Made by a program: the position numbers and the translations under genes | In this document: positions 1 to 16,333 of the stretch, piece after piece | Position numbering within the stretch: the first letter of the stretch is position 1 | Layout of the letters: the number at the start of each line of letters is the position of its first letter | The notes under the pieces: model-generated | Databases searched by the model: none | The model's input: only the letters and a program-made list of their open reading frames with translations | What the model was told of the DNA's origin: nothing | Source of the DNA: Prillingera fragicola | Taxonomy: Eukaryota > Basidiomycota > Tremellomycetes > Trichosporonales > Trichosporonaceae | DNA length: 64,000 nt | Reading direction: 5' to 3' | Assembly (NCBI GenBank): GCA_002335605.1 | Contig: BEDY01000014.1 | Location: forward strand, 1-64,000

Positions 1-577
1 GCGATCAGGTCAGGGCATCGCGAGGAAGGACGGCAGGTAAGCGGAGGCTCAGGGCGCAGTGCATTGTCGAGCGCATGGGCCACCGGATTTAATGGGTGCC
101 AAGTATCAAAGGCATTCATCAACATGTTAACTGACACTTTAGCCACGACAGGATAAACATCTACACAGTTCAGTCGGTGCCGCTGTGCTTCAACCACTTT
201 GATGGCCCATTTATTCCCACATTGCGCATTCTCCATCGTTACCCCGCCCTTCTCCCCCACGTGCGCATTGACAGAGGCGCGATCAAGTTTCTCCTCGCCG
301 GCGCCAACATGATGGCGCCTGGATTCCTCTCCGCTGGCGGCGACCTTCCTGCAGGTCTCGCCAAGGACGATCTTGTTGCCATTCACGCCGAGGGCAAGGC
401 GCATGCATGCGGCATTGGCCGCATGGCCGCAAGCTCAGACGAGATCCGCAAGAGCGGCAAGGGAGGTGCAGTCGAGGTAATCTGCTGGGTCGGGTACGTT
501 CAGATTTGAGAATGCTAGAGCTTGATTCTGACTCTCGCAGTGACGACTTTTGGAAGATCGAGACCATTGGTCTGTAG
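1..577 (+). CDS. TMA20: MCTS1/Tma20-like translation factor, 3' part (5' end outside window)
   Basis: Ribosome-associated re-initiation and recycling factor of the MCT-1/Tma20 family, which works with a DENR/Tma22 partner in the cytosol. Only the C-terminal part lies in the window. Exons are 1-36, 143-493 and 541-577. Joined, they give an N-terminal-domain end (IARKDG, then RINIYTVQSVPL) and a full PUA domain with the family words GPFIPTLR, RGAIKFLLAGANMMAPG, VAIHAEGKAHACGIG and a DDFWKIETIGL terminus. The last intron uses donor GTACGT at 494. Reading through it instead ends the frame with a non-family tail. The start codon lies left of position 1. Family identity is strong; the edge exon is short and less certain. 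Confidence 0.85.
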
Positions 578-1056
578 ATAGAGCACACGGTAACGAGGGC
601 TGGCCCGACCGCGCCCATAGAATCGGCCTTCGTGGTATGCCAAGTTGTGCCACGGCGCAGCTGTTACGAGAGCCGCGCGTTAGAGATGTAACATCGCATA
701 CTGCTGGATTTACGGTATCTCCCACTGATAAAGCTAGGGTTGATTGATGCCATTGGCGTGAGGAAGCTGCCATTGGCAGTCCGTAGTTGCACTTATTCCA
801 CAGCACGATCGCTATGGCTGGCAAATAAGTCTTCCACGCCTCAATACTTGACATACTGTACTCAAACATCATTTGGCTAGATCGCGCAGACAGCGCCCTA
901 GACTCAATCCCGCTCGATGTGCAGAAGTGAGGCCGGCATGTCTTGGAGATTAGCTGCCATAGATTTAGGTATTTGAACCTCCACTACATCCGTGCCTGGC
1001 ACCGACTCAAAATACTGAACTTTGGTCGTGCCCAGTTGTGAAGCACCACATCCCTC
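578..1056. other. Intergenic region between TMA20 and MTG1
   Basis: About 480 bp between two genes on the same strand. It should hold the TMA20 3' UTR and the MTG1 promoter. Open frames here are short and show no family words. I see no RNA gene or repeat. Confidence 0.6.
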
Positions 1057-2491
1057 ATGCTTCGACAAGCATTCGCCTTTCCCACACGAACGCCATCATG
1101 GTTTGCTGGTCATATGGCCCGATCTCTCAGGGAGCTCCCGGCCCTCCTGGACGAGGTCGACCTGGTGATTGAAGCTCGTGATGCCCGGCTACCCCTCACC
1201 TCGGTCAACTCTGCTTTCGATGCCCAGCTCGAACGCGTCTGGGGTCACGCAGGCACTGGACCGGACCGAAAGGGGCGTGGAAAGGAAAAGCTCGTTGTGT
1301 ATACGAAACGTGATCTTGCTGAAGAGCGCTACGAGGCGGTATGTCCATGACTGCGAACGTGCTTTATCGGTGCTAATGACCGCGCAGCCCCTTCGACACG
1401 CCTTTTGGACTCACGCACAACAGCGAGTGATGTTTGCCGATAGTCGCAAGGACTCCGACGTCAAGGCGATTCTACGCTACGCAGCCAAGAGTGCGGACAA
1501 GAGGGCTGAGACGGCAACGGATCTGAAAATCTTGGTCGTCGGCATGCCCAATGTTGGTAAATCGTCGCTCTTGAACGCTCTTCGTCGGGTGGGAGTCCAC
1601 AAGGGCAAAGCTTTCACGACCGGAGCCGAGCCTGGAGTTACTCGTCGACTTACCGGCACGGTTCGTATCTACGAAAAACCACCAATCTATGTGTTCGACA
1701 CCCCGGGTGTGATGGTACCTTATCTGGGCCACAGTGCGGCCGGGGCAGAACGAGGCCTCAAATTGTCGTTGACAGGTTTGTGAGCGTAGGGTGTACCAGA
1801 GCTAATGGGAAGCTGGGATGAAGGATGGCCTCTTTGAACCTGAAATTGTGGCCGACTATTTGCTCTACAAGCTCAACGCTCGCATGGCGGCGGAGGAGTT
1901 GGGATTGGAGGGTGTGCCAAGACGTACGTGCTGGTTTCTTGTCTTGCTTCTGACGATGCAGACGATTGCTACACTACCCGACTTCCGCTTCCCGCTGGCT
2001 TCCAGAGGACAGACGTTCTCCTTGAATTTATGGACGCGTTAGCGGTTCGTCTTGGAGCTCTTCGGCGCGGTGGCGAGCGCGATATGGACGCGGCAATCTC
2101 GTTCTTTATTCGCTCCTTCAGGGAGGGCAAGCTGGGCCGTTGGACATTGGACGATGTTGACGGAGCTGAGGCAGCCCTGCGGACCCCGACAAGATTTCAG
2201 CAGCAGCTTCAGTCTGGCCCCATCGACTCCGAGCTCGGTATGACTGGGCCAGTAGCCAAGAAGCTGTCTACTGGTAGGGCAAAGGACATTTCTCTGGGGG
2301 ACCGCGTCTCTGCTACAGTTGGTTCATTTGTCTCGCAAATGGCAAACGAGCGTGTGGACACTGATGCGGGGCGCAACATGTCTGCCAATCAGCAGCGGAA
2401 AGCGGAGCTTCGAGCAAAGGCAGAGTATCGCCTCGCCCGAACCAAGGCTATGGGATTCGACCGTAAGCCCAGTCGTCCACACCGACGATAG
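1057..2491 (+). CDS. MTG1: Mitochondrial GTPase 1 (YlqF/RbgA family, circularly permuted)
   Basis: GTPase that acts late in assembly of the mitochondrial large ribosomal subunit. Exons are 1057-1338, 1388-1775, 1813-1923 and 1962-2491; they close in frame to 436 residues, near the usual family length. The G motifs are in the permuted order expected for the family: G4 TKRD near residue 88, G1 GMPNVGKSS near 145, and G3 DTPGV near 195. The N-terminal WFAGHMARSL block is also typical. The first ATG is followed by an Arg- and aromatic-containing stretch that could be a mitochondrial presequence. Intron 2 is only 37 nt with acceptor AAG. The C-terminal helical part (DAAISFFIRSFREGKLG) matches the family. 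Confidence 0.9.
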
Positions 2492-2544
2492 ACAGCTAGA
2501 GTGATAGCAATTGCGTTGCATTGTAGAGTGGCGCTGTATAGTAT

Positions 2545-4975
<2,431 letters not shown>

Positions 4976-4992
4976 TCAGGACCTCGACGACC

Positions 4993-7900
4993 ATGCCTTC
5001 CCGCGAGGTCCTGGTTACATATACGCTATACCCTTCGGGGAACAGCGATTTAAGAACCGCCGTGTCGGGTGTGACTGGCCAGTTTCCGCTACGCAACCTC
5101 CACTGGAAGTCCAGTTCGCGTGCGGCGCTTCGTACGATCCAGGAGGCCGATGTTCGCCTCATTGAACTGGGAGACGTTTCACCACCCAAGGACCACGTTG
5201 CTGGTAGTGTTCTCGAGTCTCCGTTGGTCAACATCTGCTTTGTCTCTTGTGACGTATGTCTCTGTCAACAGCAGCGAGCCACGCTGACCATCTTCCAGGA
5301 TGCCGACATCTACAAGAATAACACGAAGTCGTTTATCAAAGACTGGCTCTCTCTTCTTGCGTCTCGACGCAGCGCACACACGTCTCTTATTGTGCTTGTG
5401 AATCCGTCTACCGCTTCTGGATCAACCCATTCATCGAAGAATGTCTTTGGCCGAGACCGTGGTATCATTGCCAAGTTGAAAGCCGACTTCAACACGTCCA
5501 AGCGAGACATGTAGGTTTGTAATCTCTGCAAGGTTCTGACTGTATTAGCTGTGCACAACTCAATCTGCCGCCAGCGGGCACGAGTGACCCAGCGGCGTGG
5601 CCTGATGTAATCAACAAGCTCAAGGAGAGCATTGTTCTTGCCTTTGACAGTTCGATTCTGGAGCGAGAGGAGGAAGTGAAGCGCGGCGAAGCGCAGCGCG
5701 TGACTGTAGGGTGGAACTTTTGCACCTGGTTTCTTCTGAAGGCAAGTGGCTGACCGTACCGGCACTGACCTTCGTAGGAATCTCTCGCTCACTCATTCGA
5801 GGGAGTCAACCTCGACGAGGATGCACTGGTCATTTATGAGGAGCTTGAAGCCTCCTTTCTGCAAGCCTTGAAGGAGCAAAACCTAAGCTGGTTTGGAAAA
5901 CTGGGTGGCACAGGCCCTCAGGATGACAGTCTTCCCATTCTGGATACTGGCGCCAAACCTTACAGAGATCTCCTGATTTCGAGCACCATATCTGTCTTCG
6001 ACTTTCGAATCTACGTTTTTGCTCGCCAGTGCATTCTTCTTGGAAAAATTGGCCGTATCACAGAGATTGCCAAGCGCGGGCAGTGGTTCGTCGCCAGCTT
6101 AGCGCGCCGCCTTCGCGAGGAAGAAGTAAGCAGACAGTTTGGTGTCAAGGAGTTGCATCTCACGCTCGCACAGCACAATTTACCAGAGTACTTCATTGAA
6201 AGCTGGACCTATACTGCTTGCTTGGATCTCGTGGAGCACTGCGACGAGTGGTCGCGAATCGACCGGCCCAACAACGACTATTCGGGACTTATTGCCTACG
6301 AATCGGCACGTGCCGAGCTCCTTGACATAGCCAGGATCCAAGTGGAACGAATCGGCATTGGAGCGGGTCATTTGCCGAACATCTATCCGTTCCAGCCAAC
6401 ACTTCCTATCCTCCCTGCCACTGATGATGTTTTGTTCGATACAGATGTCGCGGAGGGAAGCGAAACTGGAAGTGACGACAAGGAGAACGCTGCTCTGCCT
6501 CGGCTCCCATTGTCTAACGAGACTTTCGTGGAGGCACTCCAGCACCAAGCGGCCTTTGCGGAGCTTTACCATGACCTCACCACCAAGGCCTTGGCTGCGT
6601 ATGAAGCATGCGGCAAAGTTAACTCGGCCATTCGGCTCAAGGCTGATCTCGCTGCAATGGCCATGTGAGTGTCTCCTCTGGAGTAGACGCTGACACTAAG
6701 GCACTCCAAGGATTATGCCACAGCCTACGATTGTTACCGCTTGCTTGCCCGTGACTGCGCCGAGCTGCACGTCTGGGATGAAGTGGCTCAATACGCAGTG
6801 GAGGGGGCACTCGCTGCTCACGCTGAACTCCAAAAGCCTCGCGACGACGACTGGAAGCATCTCGCATTGGCCTGCCTTCGAGCACGAGCAATCACAAAAT
6901 CTAAGGAGGATGATTTGGAACAGCTTCAGTTTGCGATCGAAGGCCTCCGAGGCCTGCCCGATACCGATCGAGGTCAGTGCCTCAATTCAATATCGACCTG
7001 CGCTGACGATCGCGTAGTGCTAGACAATGTCGTATTCAACCTTCGAATTCTCGACGAGACAGCCGCTTTGTCATCGGATGTGAGCCGAACGGATATGCGT
7101 GTAGAGGTCAAGAACGCCCTTCCAATTGCCGTAACTGTCGATGGTCTCTGGCTCCAATTGGGCTCTAACAGCTTCGGGGCAGTCAACTTTTCGTCCGGTC
7201 CACTCACTCTGCAGCCCGGCAGACAGGTTGCAATGTTAACCTGCACAGTGAGTACCAGCCAGGGAAGCTGCAAGCTGATCCTGCAGACTTCGGTGGCCAG
7301 ATCATTTCAAGCTCGCGAGGCGGGAGTTGTGCTCGGTGGTGTGTCATTTGTGACCATCTATCCCACAGATGAGATCTCAGTTTCGGTGTCTCGGAATCCC
7401 CACGGTCCGCGGACAGTGCTTCGAATGCCATCAATTAGTAGGTTGCTCGCAAGCTACACAATTTCAAGCTCACAAGTCAGTTGCCCTGGACGAGGAGCCT
7501 CACGTCGTACTAGAAGTACAAAGCGGTACACAGGCAATTAATGATGTTCGCGTCTCCATCAACTCCATCTTGGACGAGGAAGTCTCGTATCTTGTGCAAC
7601 GCGCGAATAGTGAAGACTGTGGTGCGTCTGATCCGGTGTTCCTTGGAGGCCTTCGTTTAACACACCAGGCCTGGACTTGTCGAAACCGAACATTGGTATT
7701 GGTAACCTCAGTGATAACGCTGGTGTCACTGTTTCCATCCCTTACAGCGGTATTCCACGAAACGAGATGGCAAGGGTAGGTGCTCGTTGGTGCGGGAGCG
7801 CTAACGATTTCCAGGCCCAGGTCGTTCTGCAGTACCATACCATTGATGGTATCGCGTGCAGCTACGTCCAAGAGCACACTGTCTTCATGGGTTTGGCTAT

Positions 7901-9046
7901 CACTGTCAACGTTCAAGACTTCTTCCGCCCAGAAGCGTACGAGTGCAGCATCGGGCTACACTGATACCTCAGACTCCTTTTGAGCTTTGCCATTGCCTCG
8001 GACGGGCGCGAGCATGTCCGTGTTGGGGCGGTGGACCTCCAGTCTGTTTCACATGGTTACACCATTGATCCATGCAGCGTCAAGGGTGCAGAGTCTATTG
8101 TGAGCTTGTTGAGAGAACCGCTTCTGACTAGCAGCTGGTATCTCCTAGCCAACCCCTATCTTGCCTCTTCAAGGTGCGGCCCAATGGTGCTCCCACTGGG
8201 GAGGTACTTCGTCTTTCTATCCAGTATGAAACTGTGGAAGAAGGTACGCTACCTGAGTTGAAACTTGCTGGAGTATTCTGACACTCACAGAGGTTCGGCT
8301 GTCTTCCGAATCAGCACTGGAGACTCTTTCTTCCAGTGGTTCCCTGGCGCGACTGGTGCGCGAACACGTGTCTCAACAAGCCATATGGCTGCAGCGGTAT
8401 CTTTTCGCAGGCGACATGGCAGAGGTGTTCGACGATTCTTGGCGCGCCTGTCTCCCTTCCGCCATATCTCCTAATGCAGTGGACGAATTTGTCGCTGCTG
8501 TTGTTGCCGTGAAATCCACACCAAGTTGGCGCACGCTGGTCATTCCCGTCGACATACCGCTTCGCCGCCTCCTCACTACAGTTCGTCTTTCACCAACATC
8601 TGGATCCCCAGTTCATGAGGGCCGGGCCTTGACCTTCGACCTGCAGCTCTCCGCATCTCTGGCATGGCTAGGCATCCAACCACCCGTGGATATTCACACA
8701 CACCTTCCTCGGGTCTCGTACGACGTCCAGGCAAGTGCTGACGATTGGGTTATTGTCGGAAAGAAACGAGGCGTGTATACCGCGAATGTGAGTGATAGGT
8801 GCATGCGACTGACTCTAACGGACTCAGCCCGATCAACCAGAAAGCCAGCAACTCATTCTTGTCCCAGCACGAGCGGGAACGATTGCTCTTCCGCCAGTGG
8901 CTGTGCAGCTTGTTGACAACGTGGCTCCTGCCAATCGCCTTCACTGTGAGACCTACGTTGCCAATGCCGCAGAAGGCGTGCGTGTCCTGCCTGCTCGGAC
9001 CGGCATGGCAGCGTTGGTACCAATTGTATCCGAATGGGACGAATGA
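4993..9046 (+). CDS. TRS130: TRAPPII complex subunit (TRAPPC10/Trs130)
   Basis: Large subunit specific to TRAPPII, the guanine-nucleotide exchange complex for late-Golgi Rab GTPases. The ATG at 4993 precedes VLVTYTLYPSGN. The first intron (5254-5298) is a multiple of three and in frame, so retention cannot be excluded. Family words are DADIYKNNTKSFIKDWLS, NFCTWFLLKESLAHSFEG, SWFGKLGG, GQWFVASLARRL and FIESWTYTACLDL. The C-terminal half is made of beta-sandwich-like segments typical of this family. The last exon ends ALVPIVSEWDE with the stop at 9044-9046. There are many introns, one with a GC donor (5742-5777). The total is roughly 1,200 residues. The identity is well supported; several middle exon joins are not individually fixed. 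Confidence 0.85.
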
Positions 9047-9187
9047 GGAGAAACACACGAGCGGCCCAGCGAAGTGAACGCACCCATGAACAATACCCCG
9101 CATGATACACCATCCCCGTTGCACACAGAGTACGAACATGCATGATATGAATACAATGAGAAATTGGTACATGGGGTTGTGTAGGTG

Positions 9188-12100
9188 CTACCACCGCGAG
9201 AGCATTTCGGCAACGTATTCTCTCGTCATTGCCAGCTTGTGATAGTGCGCCACTGTGTTGTCAGCTTCTGGCAACATCTTGGAAACCTACCACTTTGAAT
9301 CAGACGCAGTTTGGAACCAAGTTCATTACGGTTCAACGACGACCGGAAGCTGCCTCCGCAGTGGCAAGTGGACGCCAGGTTGTTACTTTTGCTCTCCCCG
9401 CATTTGGCGCAAAGAATGTCTTGAGTCTGCCACGACGATATAATGCGCGACACCATGTCAATAAGAGGATGCTCGATGGCAAAGCGCTCGTATTCCGTGT
9501 CGCATTTCTGCGTGGTCAACTTCATCCTTAAGAGCAAACGCAGCTCCACACTCACATGACAGGCCCACATAGTACGAGGCGGGGGAGCAACTTCACCCGT
9601 TTCCGGGTCCACACTCGGAAGGCAGTCAGGATCACGCCCTAGGTCAACGTCGCGAATGGCGTTGCAGCGAGCGCAAGGAACCATGGGGACCACTAGACTT
9701 TCACCCGGGTTTCGGAAAGTTGCCTCTGATGAGAACTCCCGTACTCCCACAAGGTCAAGCAGGTTGCGTCGCATCACCTGCACGTCGACACTCAGTTCAG
9801 AGGCAAGAGAATATACCTCGCACAGTGACTTGACGAGCTCGAGGGCAGGGTTCACACGCTGCCGGCCCACTGTCCCAGCGCCCGGAAGATTGGGGAACGC
9901 CAGTTCCATCAGGTCGCCGTGGACATGCGCTGCTTGCTGTCGCCGCTTCACCTTGGCAACATCGTCCAGCAGCTTGCGTGTCAGAGTTGTCGAAATAGCC
10001 TTCGCAGCCGCCAATCGTTCCTTTTCCTTGACAGGGTTGAGGGGCTGTGCTGCCGGAGCCTCACCTGGCGCCTCAATGTTCATGTCGTAGACGGTGCGAA
10101 GGGGACCTCTGCCGTCTGTCGCATTTCGTTTTGCCGTGTAAAGCGCGTAGATGAAGTCGGCCACACGACGTTCAAACACTGGCTGCAATGTGGCTGGAAG
10201 GAATGCTTGAATGTTCCAATCCATACTGATCTCGAACTGTCGAGGCGGCGGCAAGCCGCTTCCTGCTTGGTCCGGCGCGATTCGCACGCCTCCAAAGTTC
10301 GCCACATCGGTCCACGCAAGGTAGTTCCAGAACTGTACAATGTCGATAACGACATGGCGGAACAGATCGTGAGAGTTGGCCGCAGTAACTAGGTACCTGG
10401 CAAAGGCAAAGGCACTACCGGCATCGGGCTTGGAGGTAAGAAGGAACACGCGGTTCAAATCCGCATACACAACTTGAGTTCCGAGCCGCTTGAACTCGGC
10501 GAGTAGCTGAAGAAGGGTTTTGCGCATGAGTCCGTTCAAGAAACGATACAAGGCTGGCTCAAACATGCAGCTCGCACTCGAGCTGATCCAGCGCCAAAAG
10601 TGATCGACAACAATGTTGGCGGGAGAGGAAGTGGCACCCCGGACATGGGCTCGGGCTTTGTCCAAGAACCAACCTCGAACCATCGACTTCAACACCGTGA
10701 AGGTCTGAATAGACAGCACGGCGTCTCCAAGCATAACGCTCGCGTTGGCCGTTCCTTGAGCATATTCGTCAAGAGTGTGCGAAGCCGTTCCAAAGGCCAT
10801 AGATCCCGATCCGCTGCCCTCCATCTCGTTGACAAGAGCAGACTGCAGAACCGCATTGATTGCCATATCGGCGAGTTCCATTTCCAAGACGACTGATGAG
10901 TAGCAACCGCGCATTGAAATTTGAGGTGGCGCTGTCTCGTCTCCGCCGTTTGCATCTTCTTCTGCACCGCCAAGGTCGGGGCGGGGAGATGGCGACCACC
11001 ACAGAATCATATCTTGCTGGCGGAGGCGGCGCGCAAATTCCAAGTCGGCAAGGAAAGCAGGAGGGTCTGTTCCGAGATTCTGAGGGGTCAGCACTGGCTC
11101 TAGCTGGCAAGCCGCAGCAGACTAACTCCGAGTGGCACGTCATAATGGGCTGCGATATCAATCTGACTGGCGATCCATGCAGACAGGCGCAAATACTGCA
11201 CCACCATGCGACGAGCAGTGTTCAGAAGCCACATCAACGAGGGCTCTTCCTCCTTGACAGTCTTGATGGTAATGAACGGGAACTCAGAGAAGATGGTGTG
11301 GCGTGTCTGGTAATAAGCATGCTCAAAGGGAGAGCACAGGGCCACGACATTCAGTCCTGTACGAATAGCCTGCAGATCCTTGACAAGTTGGCGAAGAGCT
11401 CCAGATTCGTTTGGGTAGTAGTTCGTGACACATTCCAGTTCCGTTGGATACTCGAAAGCGCCACCCCGAGGAACCTTGGCAACGCGCTCAGCGTACCAGC
11501 GAGCCGGATTAGGGAGCTGCTGCCGATTGCGCGCTCCATCAACAACATAGATCTTGGCTGGGCTGGAAGGCGAAAAGAGCGCGATAAGGTGACGCGAATT
11601 GACCGTGGCATGGAAGAGGAAGTGGTACCTTAACCCCTTGCCATCATTCAGATATCGGTGCCGGAGAACGCTCGCACCGGGTCGCTCAAGCTCTGATAAC
11701 TCGAAACCCTTGTCCAGGCCGCGGTTGAGGCCTCCCAGAGATGATGACTTCAGAGCACATGCGGTACCCAGACCAAGAAGAGCACGCACAATGAGTGGCA
11801 CCTGTTCGTCAGCTTATTGTTCGCGACAGCATCTTGTCTCTTACCTGAAGCTCAAAGGCACCGTCCACGTTGGGATTGTTGATGAGACTCGAAAAGTGCG
11901 ACTGACCCTCAACGAAAAGGCCTTCGTCCACCTGGAGTCGGTAAAGATGCCGAGATGCCTGACCACGGGGCAAAACCCGCGCAACAGGGGCCACTTCGTA
12001 CCGGCTCGAAAAGGCATCTGACGCTGGCTTGACCTTGAAGTTAAGGTAGAACTCGCGGGGCACGCGAAGCTTTACGCTCTGGAAAGTCCCATCAATGGCG

Positions 12101-15100
12101 AGCCAGAGCCGGTACTCGCCAGGACGTGCAGTCGCAGCAATTTGGACAATGTCCCATTGCCTGGAAGCCAAGTTGACGGATTGGGTACGGATCATCGCAG
12201 AAACGGTGCCATCTTGCCTCGGACCTCCTGCCTTACGCGCGCGTGCGCGCTCCAAGCGCCGTGTACGCCAGATTTTGCGCATCACCCGAATGTATCCCGA
12301 GTAGTCCTCGTTGGGATCAGGGGTTGGTTCCTCAACTTCTGGTTCCCGAATCGCCTTGATCCCCTTGCGACGGACTACAGCCATTTTCGGCTTGCCAGCT
12401 TTGGAGGAGCCAAAGTCTTCCATGTCCACTGCTCCATTAGTGCGCATCTTGGCGAACATGTCGGTGAGCTTGTGCTGCTGGAATTTGTCCTCCTTGGCAG
12501 CCACGCGTTTGAAGAGCCAGTCTGGATGGCGAATACGAGGAACCGGATTAGCTACCTTCTGCAAGGCCGCCGGAATGGTGATAAGCTTCTGGATGACCGA
12601 GCCCAGTCGCTCCGTATAATATCCCCAGTCCAAAATTGAGCGCATGTCAAAGTCGGTTAAGCTGTTGTCCTTGAGCCACTTGCGAAGGAAATGACGCTTC
12701 ACAGGCGGGTCGGCATCAAAGATAGCGACAGGGATGGCGCGCTCCGTGACCGGTGCTCCGTTGGGTTTGGCGGAGATGATGAAGCGACAGGACAGGCCTT
12801 TGTCTTTGACCATCTGTTCTCCTAAGAACTCGGCTAAGCGTCGCGCTGTACTGATGGATGTCGACTTTTGGGTGCCATACTCGGCGAGAGTCTTGGACAT
12901 TGAACGGTTCTCAGCGATAAGGTCAACCAGCTCGGTGTCGTGCAAGCTGGATGCCTTACTCTGTAGAATATCCAGCCACTGATTGGCCACATCGGCGACT
13001 GCGGCATAGCAGTCCTCAGTGGTAGTGCCCAGCAAGAACTTGTCAAAGATTTGAGACTGGAAGATCTTGATCAATTGCAGTTCACCACGGCGCTTGACTT
13101 CGAAACCCTTTAGCTCCGCGAGTGATCCATCAAAGTTGAACACGGCGTATCGCTTCTTCAGGAGCTTGTCTTCCTCCTTTGAGGATGGCAGAATCATAGC
13201 TTTGTACGGGCCGTCCAGCTCAAAGAAGATCGAGTTTTCTTTTCGCACCTCGTAAACGCCAGACTCTTTGTTTACCAGCTCGTGGTACTGGTCGTTGGTG
13301 AACCGGCTGTGAACGAGGTGATTGAGCATCGTGCAAGGGTAAGAGATGCCAAACTTCTTCCCGCCCTTCAACTTGAACGTGAAGTTCTCAGGAAACACGC
13401 CCGGCAGCATGCACCAAATGCCGTCCGTGTCGAGTTCGAGGGGGCGACCGATCTGCTCCACCAGCTGACGGGCCATTTGAATGATGGACGCGCCAGTCAA
13501 ACAGGTGATGCCTGCCATCTCCATCGAGTACCAACGGGCTCCTTTACGCATGACGTAGCCATAGAACGAGTTGAGAATGATTTTATGCGCGAGTTGAAGT
13601 GAGTCATAGAGGACAATCATTTTCTTCGCTTCGTCGACGGCAGCCAGAGCACCTCCATCTGCGATGGCCTGATCGAGGTTCTTCTTCCACGTCTTGTGCA
13701 AGCCCTTGTATTCGTACCGGCGATCACGGAAGGCGCGCACAGTGTCAATGTAGAACGAGTTTTCGCGTTGACAAATGATGGCCGTCTTTGTGACCACTTT
13801 GGTCTCATGTGTTTTCTTGTAGACTTTGCGGGAGTAGTCACCCAGGCGCTTGTGAATAAGAGCTGACTGCTCAGGCTGCGGGAGATCCACGAAGCGGCGC
13901 TTTGGTCCATTGGGGAATTTGGGCGGGAAGAGCTCTTGGTCGAGAGCGTAGCGCACCATGTTAACCTCGTCTCGCTTGGCGGGCAAATACTCGCCACGCC
14001 ACGCCCATTCGAGCCGTCGATCGCATTTCTTGTCGGGTCGATTGTAGTCGCATACTGCACATGCTGCCTCATCTTTGACTGAATCCGGTTGAAGACGATT
14101 TGACAACATGATGTTGGGATACATGGCTGCCACGTCCAAGTGATAGATGAGAGGGTTGTCATGTCGATTGGGCTCATCACGCATGAGCTCCAGGGCATTG
14201 GCAATCTCATTGCGGACTTCGTCGTAGTTTTCGACGTCTTCGAGTTTGACGTTGCCCTCCTCGACTAGCGAGAACTTGAGAGCAGAGTCCAAGTCACCCA
14301 GGAGTTGGTCCATGGCGGTAGGAGCTACTTTGAAGTGCGTCGCAATATCTGAACGAAAAACACCAGCCTCCAAAGCTTCTACGTGACCTCCGACATAGGT
14401 CTCAGAGGCCAGGAGATGGCCCTCATAGGTAACACCATGCGGATCCTCGTGACGGTTGGGCATGAGAATATGTGCCTTGTACGCCTCGACCTGCGCTTGG
14501 TTAGCGGGAGACGTGATGCTTCAGGTAACTTACCATAAGCAGTGTCTCGCACAATGTTCCAGATCCTTTGCGCAATACCTCATCGGGGTTGAGGGGAATA
14601 ATGTTGCAAAGGGAGAAGATGAAAGGATTGACGTACTTCATGTACAAGTAGTAGGTCGCAACGGCATCTGAGACTGAGTATTGGGCGAGTTTCTGAGGCT
14701 GCTCGATGGCGTATGGGGTCATGAGCTCTGGGTCGAGCTCAATAGGGTCGTAGCCTAGCTTGGCCGTTGTGACAGCCTTGAGACCTTGACTGCCTTGCGG
14801 AAGATAAGAATCACGCTTCACCCATCTGCAAGTCAGAATATTCCTTTCCTTCAAGCTCACCGGAAGCAATCCATGTGCATGCAAGCTCGGCACTTGTATT
14901 CGCCCTCGTTGTCTGGTTTGAAGCCAATCTCGTCGTACATGCTGATACCGTGAATCTTGGCGCGGACATCGACAAAGGGAAAGTCGAAGCTGTCGCCGTT
15001 ATATGTCGCCATGACCGTAGGCTTGGAATAGCGAATATGCTCAAACCAGCGTCGAATCAAAGCAGCCTGGCTCGTCAGCCGTGGAGCGAATGCAAAGACG

Positions 15101-16333
15101 TACCTCGTCTGCTTCGTTGAAAATGGTAAACTCGCCTTCCAACTCTGGCTTTGGAGTGTACTCAAAGTCATCGATGTCTTCACCAACGATTTCTCGGTTC
15201 GTGATGAGGTAGCCTTGTCCATCAATCATGTATGAAATCATCATGATCTGGTCGGTCTGCTGATCCGGGAATTTGAGGGGCTGCTTGGACGTCTCAATGT
15301 CATATGCCATGACCACAGGCTCAGCACGCTTGACACGGTCAGTTAGACGCGTCATCTTGATGATGCCCATGGACGACGAGACCGAGTACCACAATCCGAC
15401 TCGCAGGTCGAGGTCAATGGCAACGCGCAAGTAATAGGCGATGTCGTGTTCACGAACTTCGATGATGCAATCCGCGGGCTCACGGTCCTTGCGCTTCCCA
15501 GCATCCTCGTCTTGTCCCCAAGCCTGTTCTTCGGAATCATCGTGCCCTGCTGTCTTGGAGCTCGCGCCCACGACGTCGGCGTACGCGTCCACAGCTGTGA
15601 ATTTGGCCGAGTTTGCGCCGGCTAGTGGTAGAAGCTCTCGCCTAACAGCTTGAAGGTCAGCAGTGTTGTGGAAGAAGAGTTTGAGGAAGACGGGTGGGGC
15701 GCTCAGAAGATGATTGGGCTGCCCATTAGTGACGGAGTGCACGCAGATGTTAGGCTGGACTCACCACACTCAGGTCCCACTTCTTCTCGCGAGTGACACG
15801 TATGACGAGACCTTCAAACCGCTTCAAAAGCCACTCTTCCACAACCGTCTCGCTACCGCCCTGCTCCAGTTAGCACTTGACAGCAAGAAGGCACTCACTC
15901 GACATGTGACGTAGAAGTATGGCTCATAGGGAATAGTCGCTTTGAACATCCCGCCATCATCTTGAATGAAGTAGTAGTCGACTGCAGCAAGTCCCGTTGG
16001 GTGAAGTTCGCTCTGCAATAATGTCTGGGGGCGTGATTAGCTCGTGTGGTGTCCGCAGCGGCGTACCGGGTGCATGTTCACAAGCCACGCATCTCGAGAC
16101 TCCCCCGCGGCTAGATTGCTCTCAAACCGGTAAAACCCAAGCTTGTCATCAATCTCGTCTGCCACCTTGACCTCCTCAAATCGCTCTGCCAAGGCCGTTC
16201 CGTCGTCATCGCGTGTAGGTGCAGGCCGGTTACCTGCTCCAGAGGGTCGAAAACCTGATCGCTTGCCGGTGAATCGTGAAAAGTTGCCTTTCGAGAAGCC
16301 GCCTCGTCCACGCCCTCTTCCACGCATAGACAT
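9188..16333 (-). CDS. POL2: DNA polymerase epsilon catalytic subunit
   Basis: Leading-strand replicative polymerase with 3'-5' proofreading; about 2,200 residues. The start is at 16333, opening with an Arg-Gly-rich tail ([10 protein letters not shown]). Exonuclease motifs are visible: AYDIET (about 15.3 kb), [10 protein letters not shown] (about 15.0 kb) and [11 protein letters not shown] (about 14.7 kb). Polymerase motifs follow: motif [11 protein letters not shown] (about 14.1 kb), motif [12 protein letters not shown] (about 13.55 kb) and motif C ELDTDG (about 13.4 kb). The C-terminus has paired cysteines ([11 protein letters not shown], then CAKCGE and CHCGG), which are the Zn-binding tail that contacts the B subunit. 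The last intron (9253-9290, 38 nt) is needed to join KLRLIQS to [18 protein letters not shown]; the stop is at 9188-9190. Main coding exons are about 15041-15742, 11809-14463 and 9291-11094. Confidence 0.95.

Noticed and set aside
9226..9290. POL2 ending at [13 protein letters not shown] as read straight through
   Set aside because: A 38-nt intron (9253-9290) with a CTGAC branch point restores the family C-terminus ending [10 protein letters not shown].
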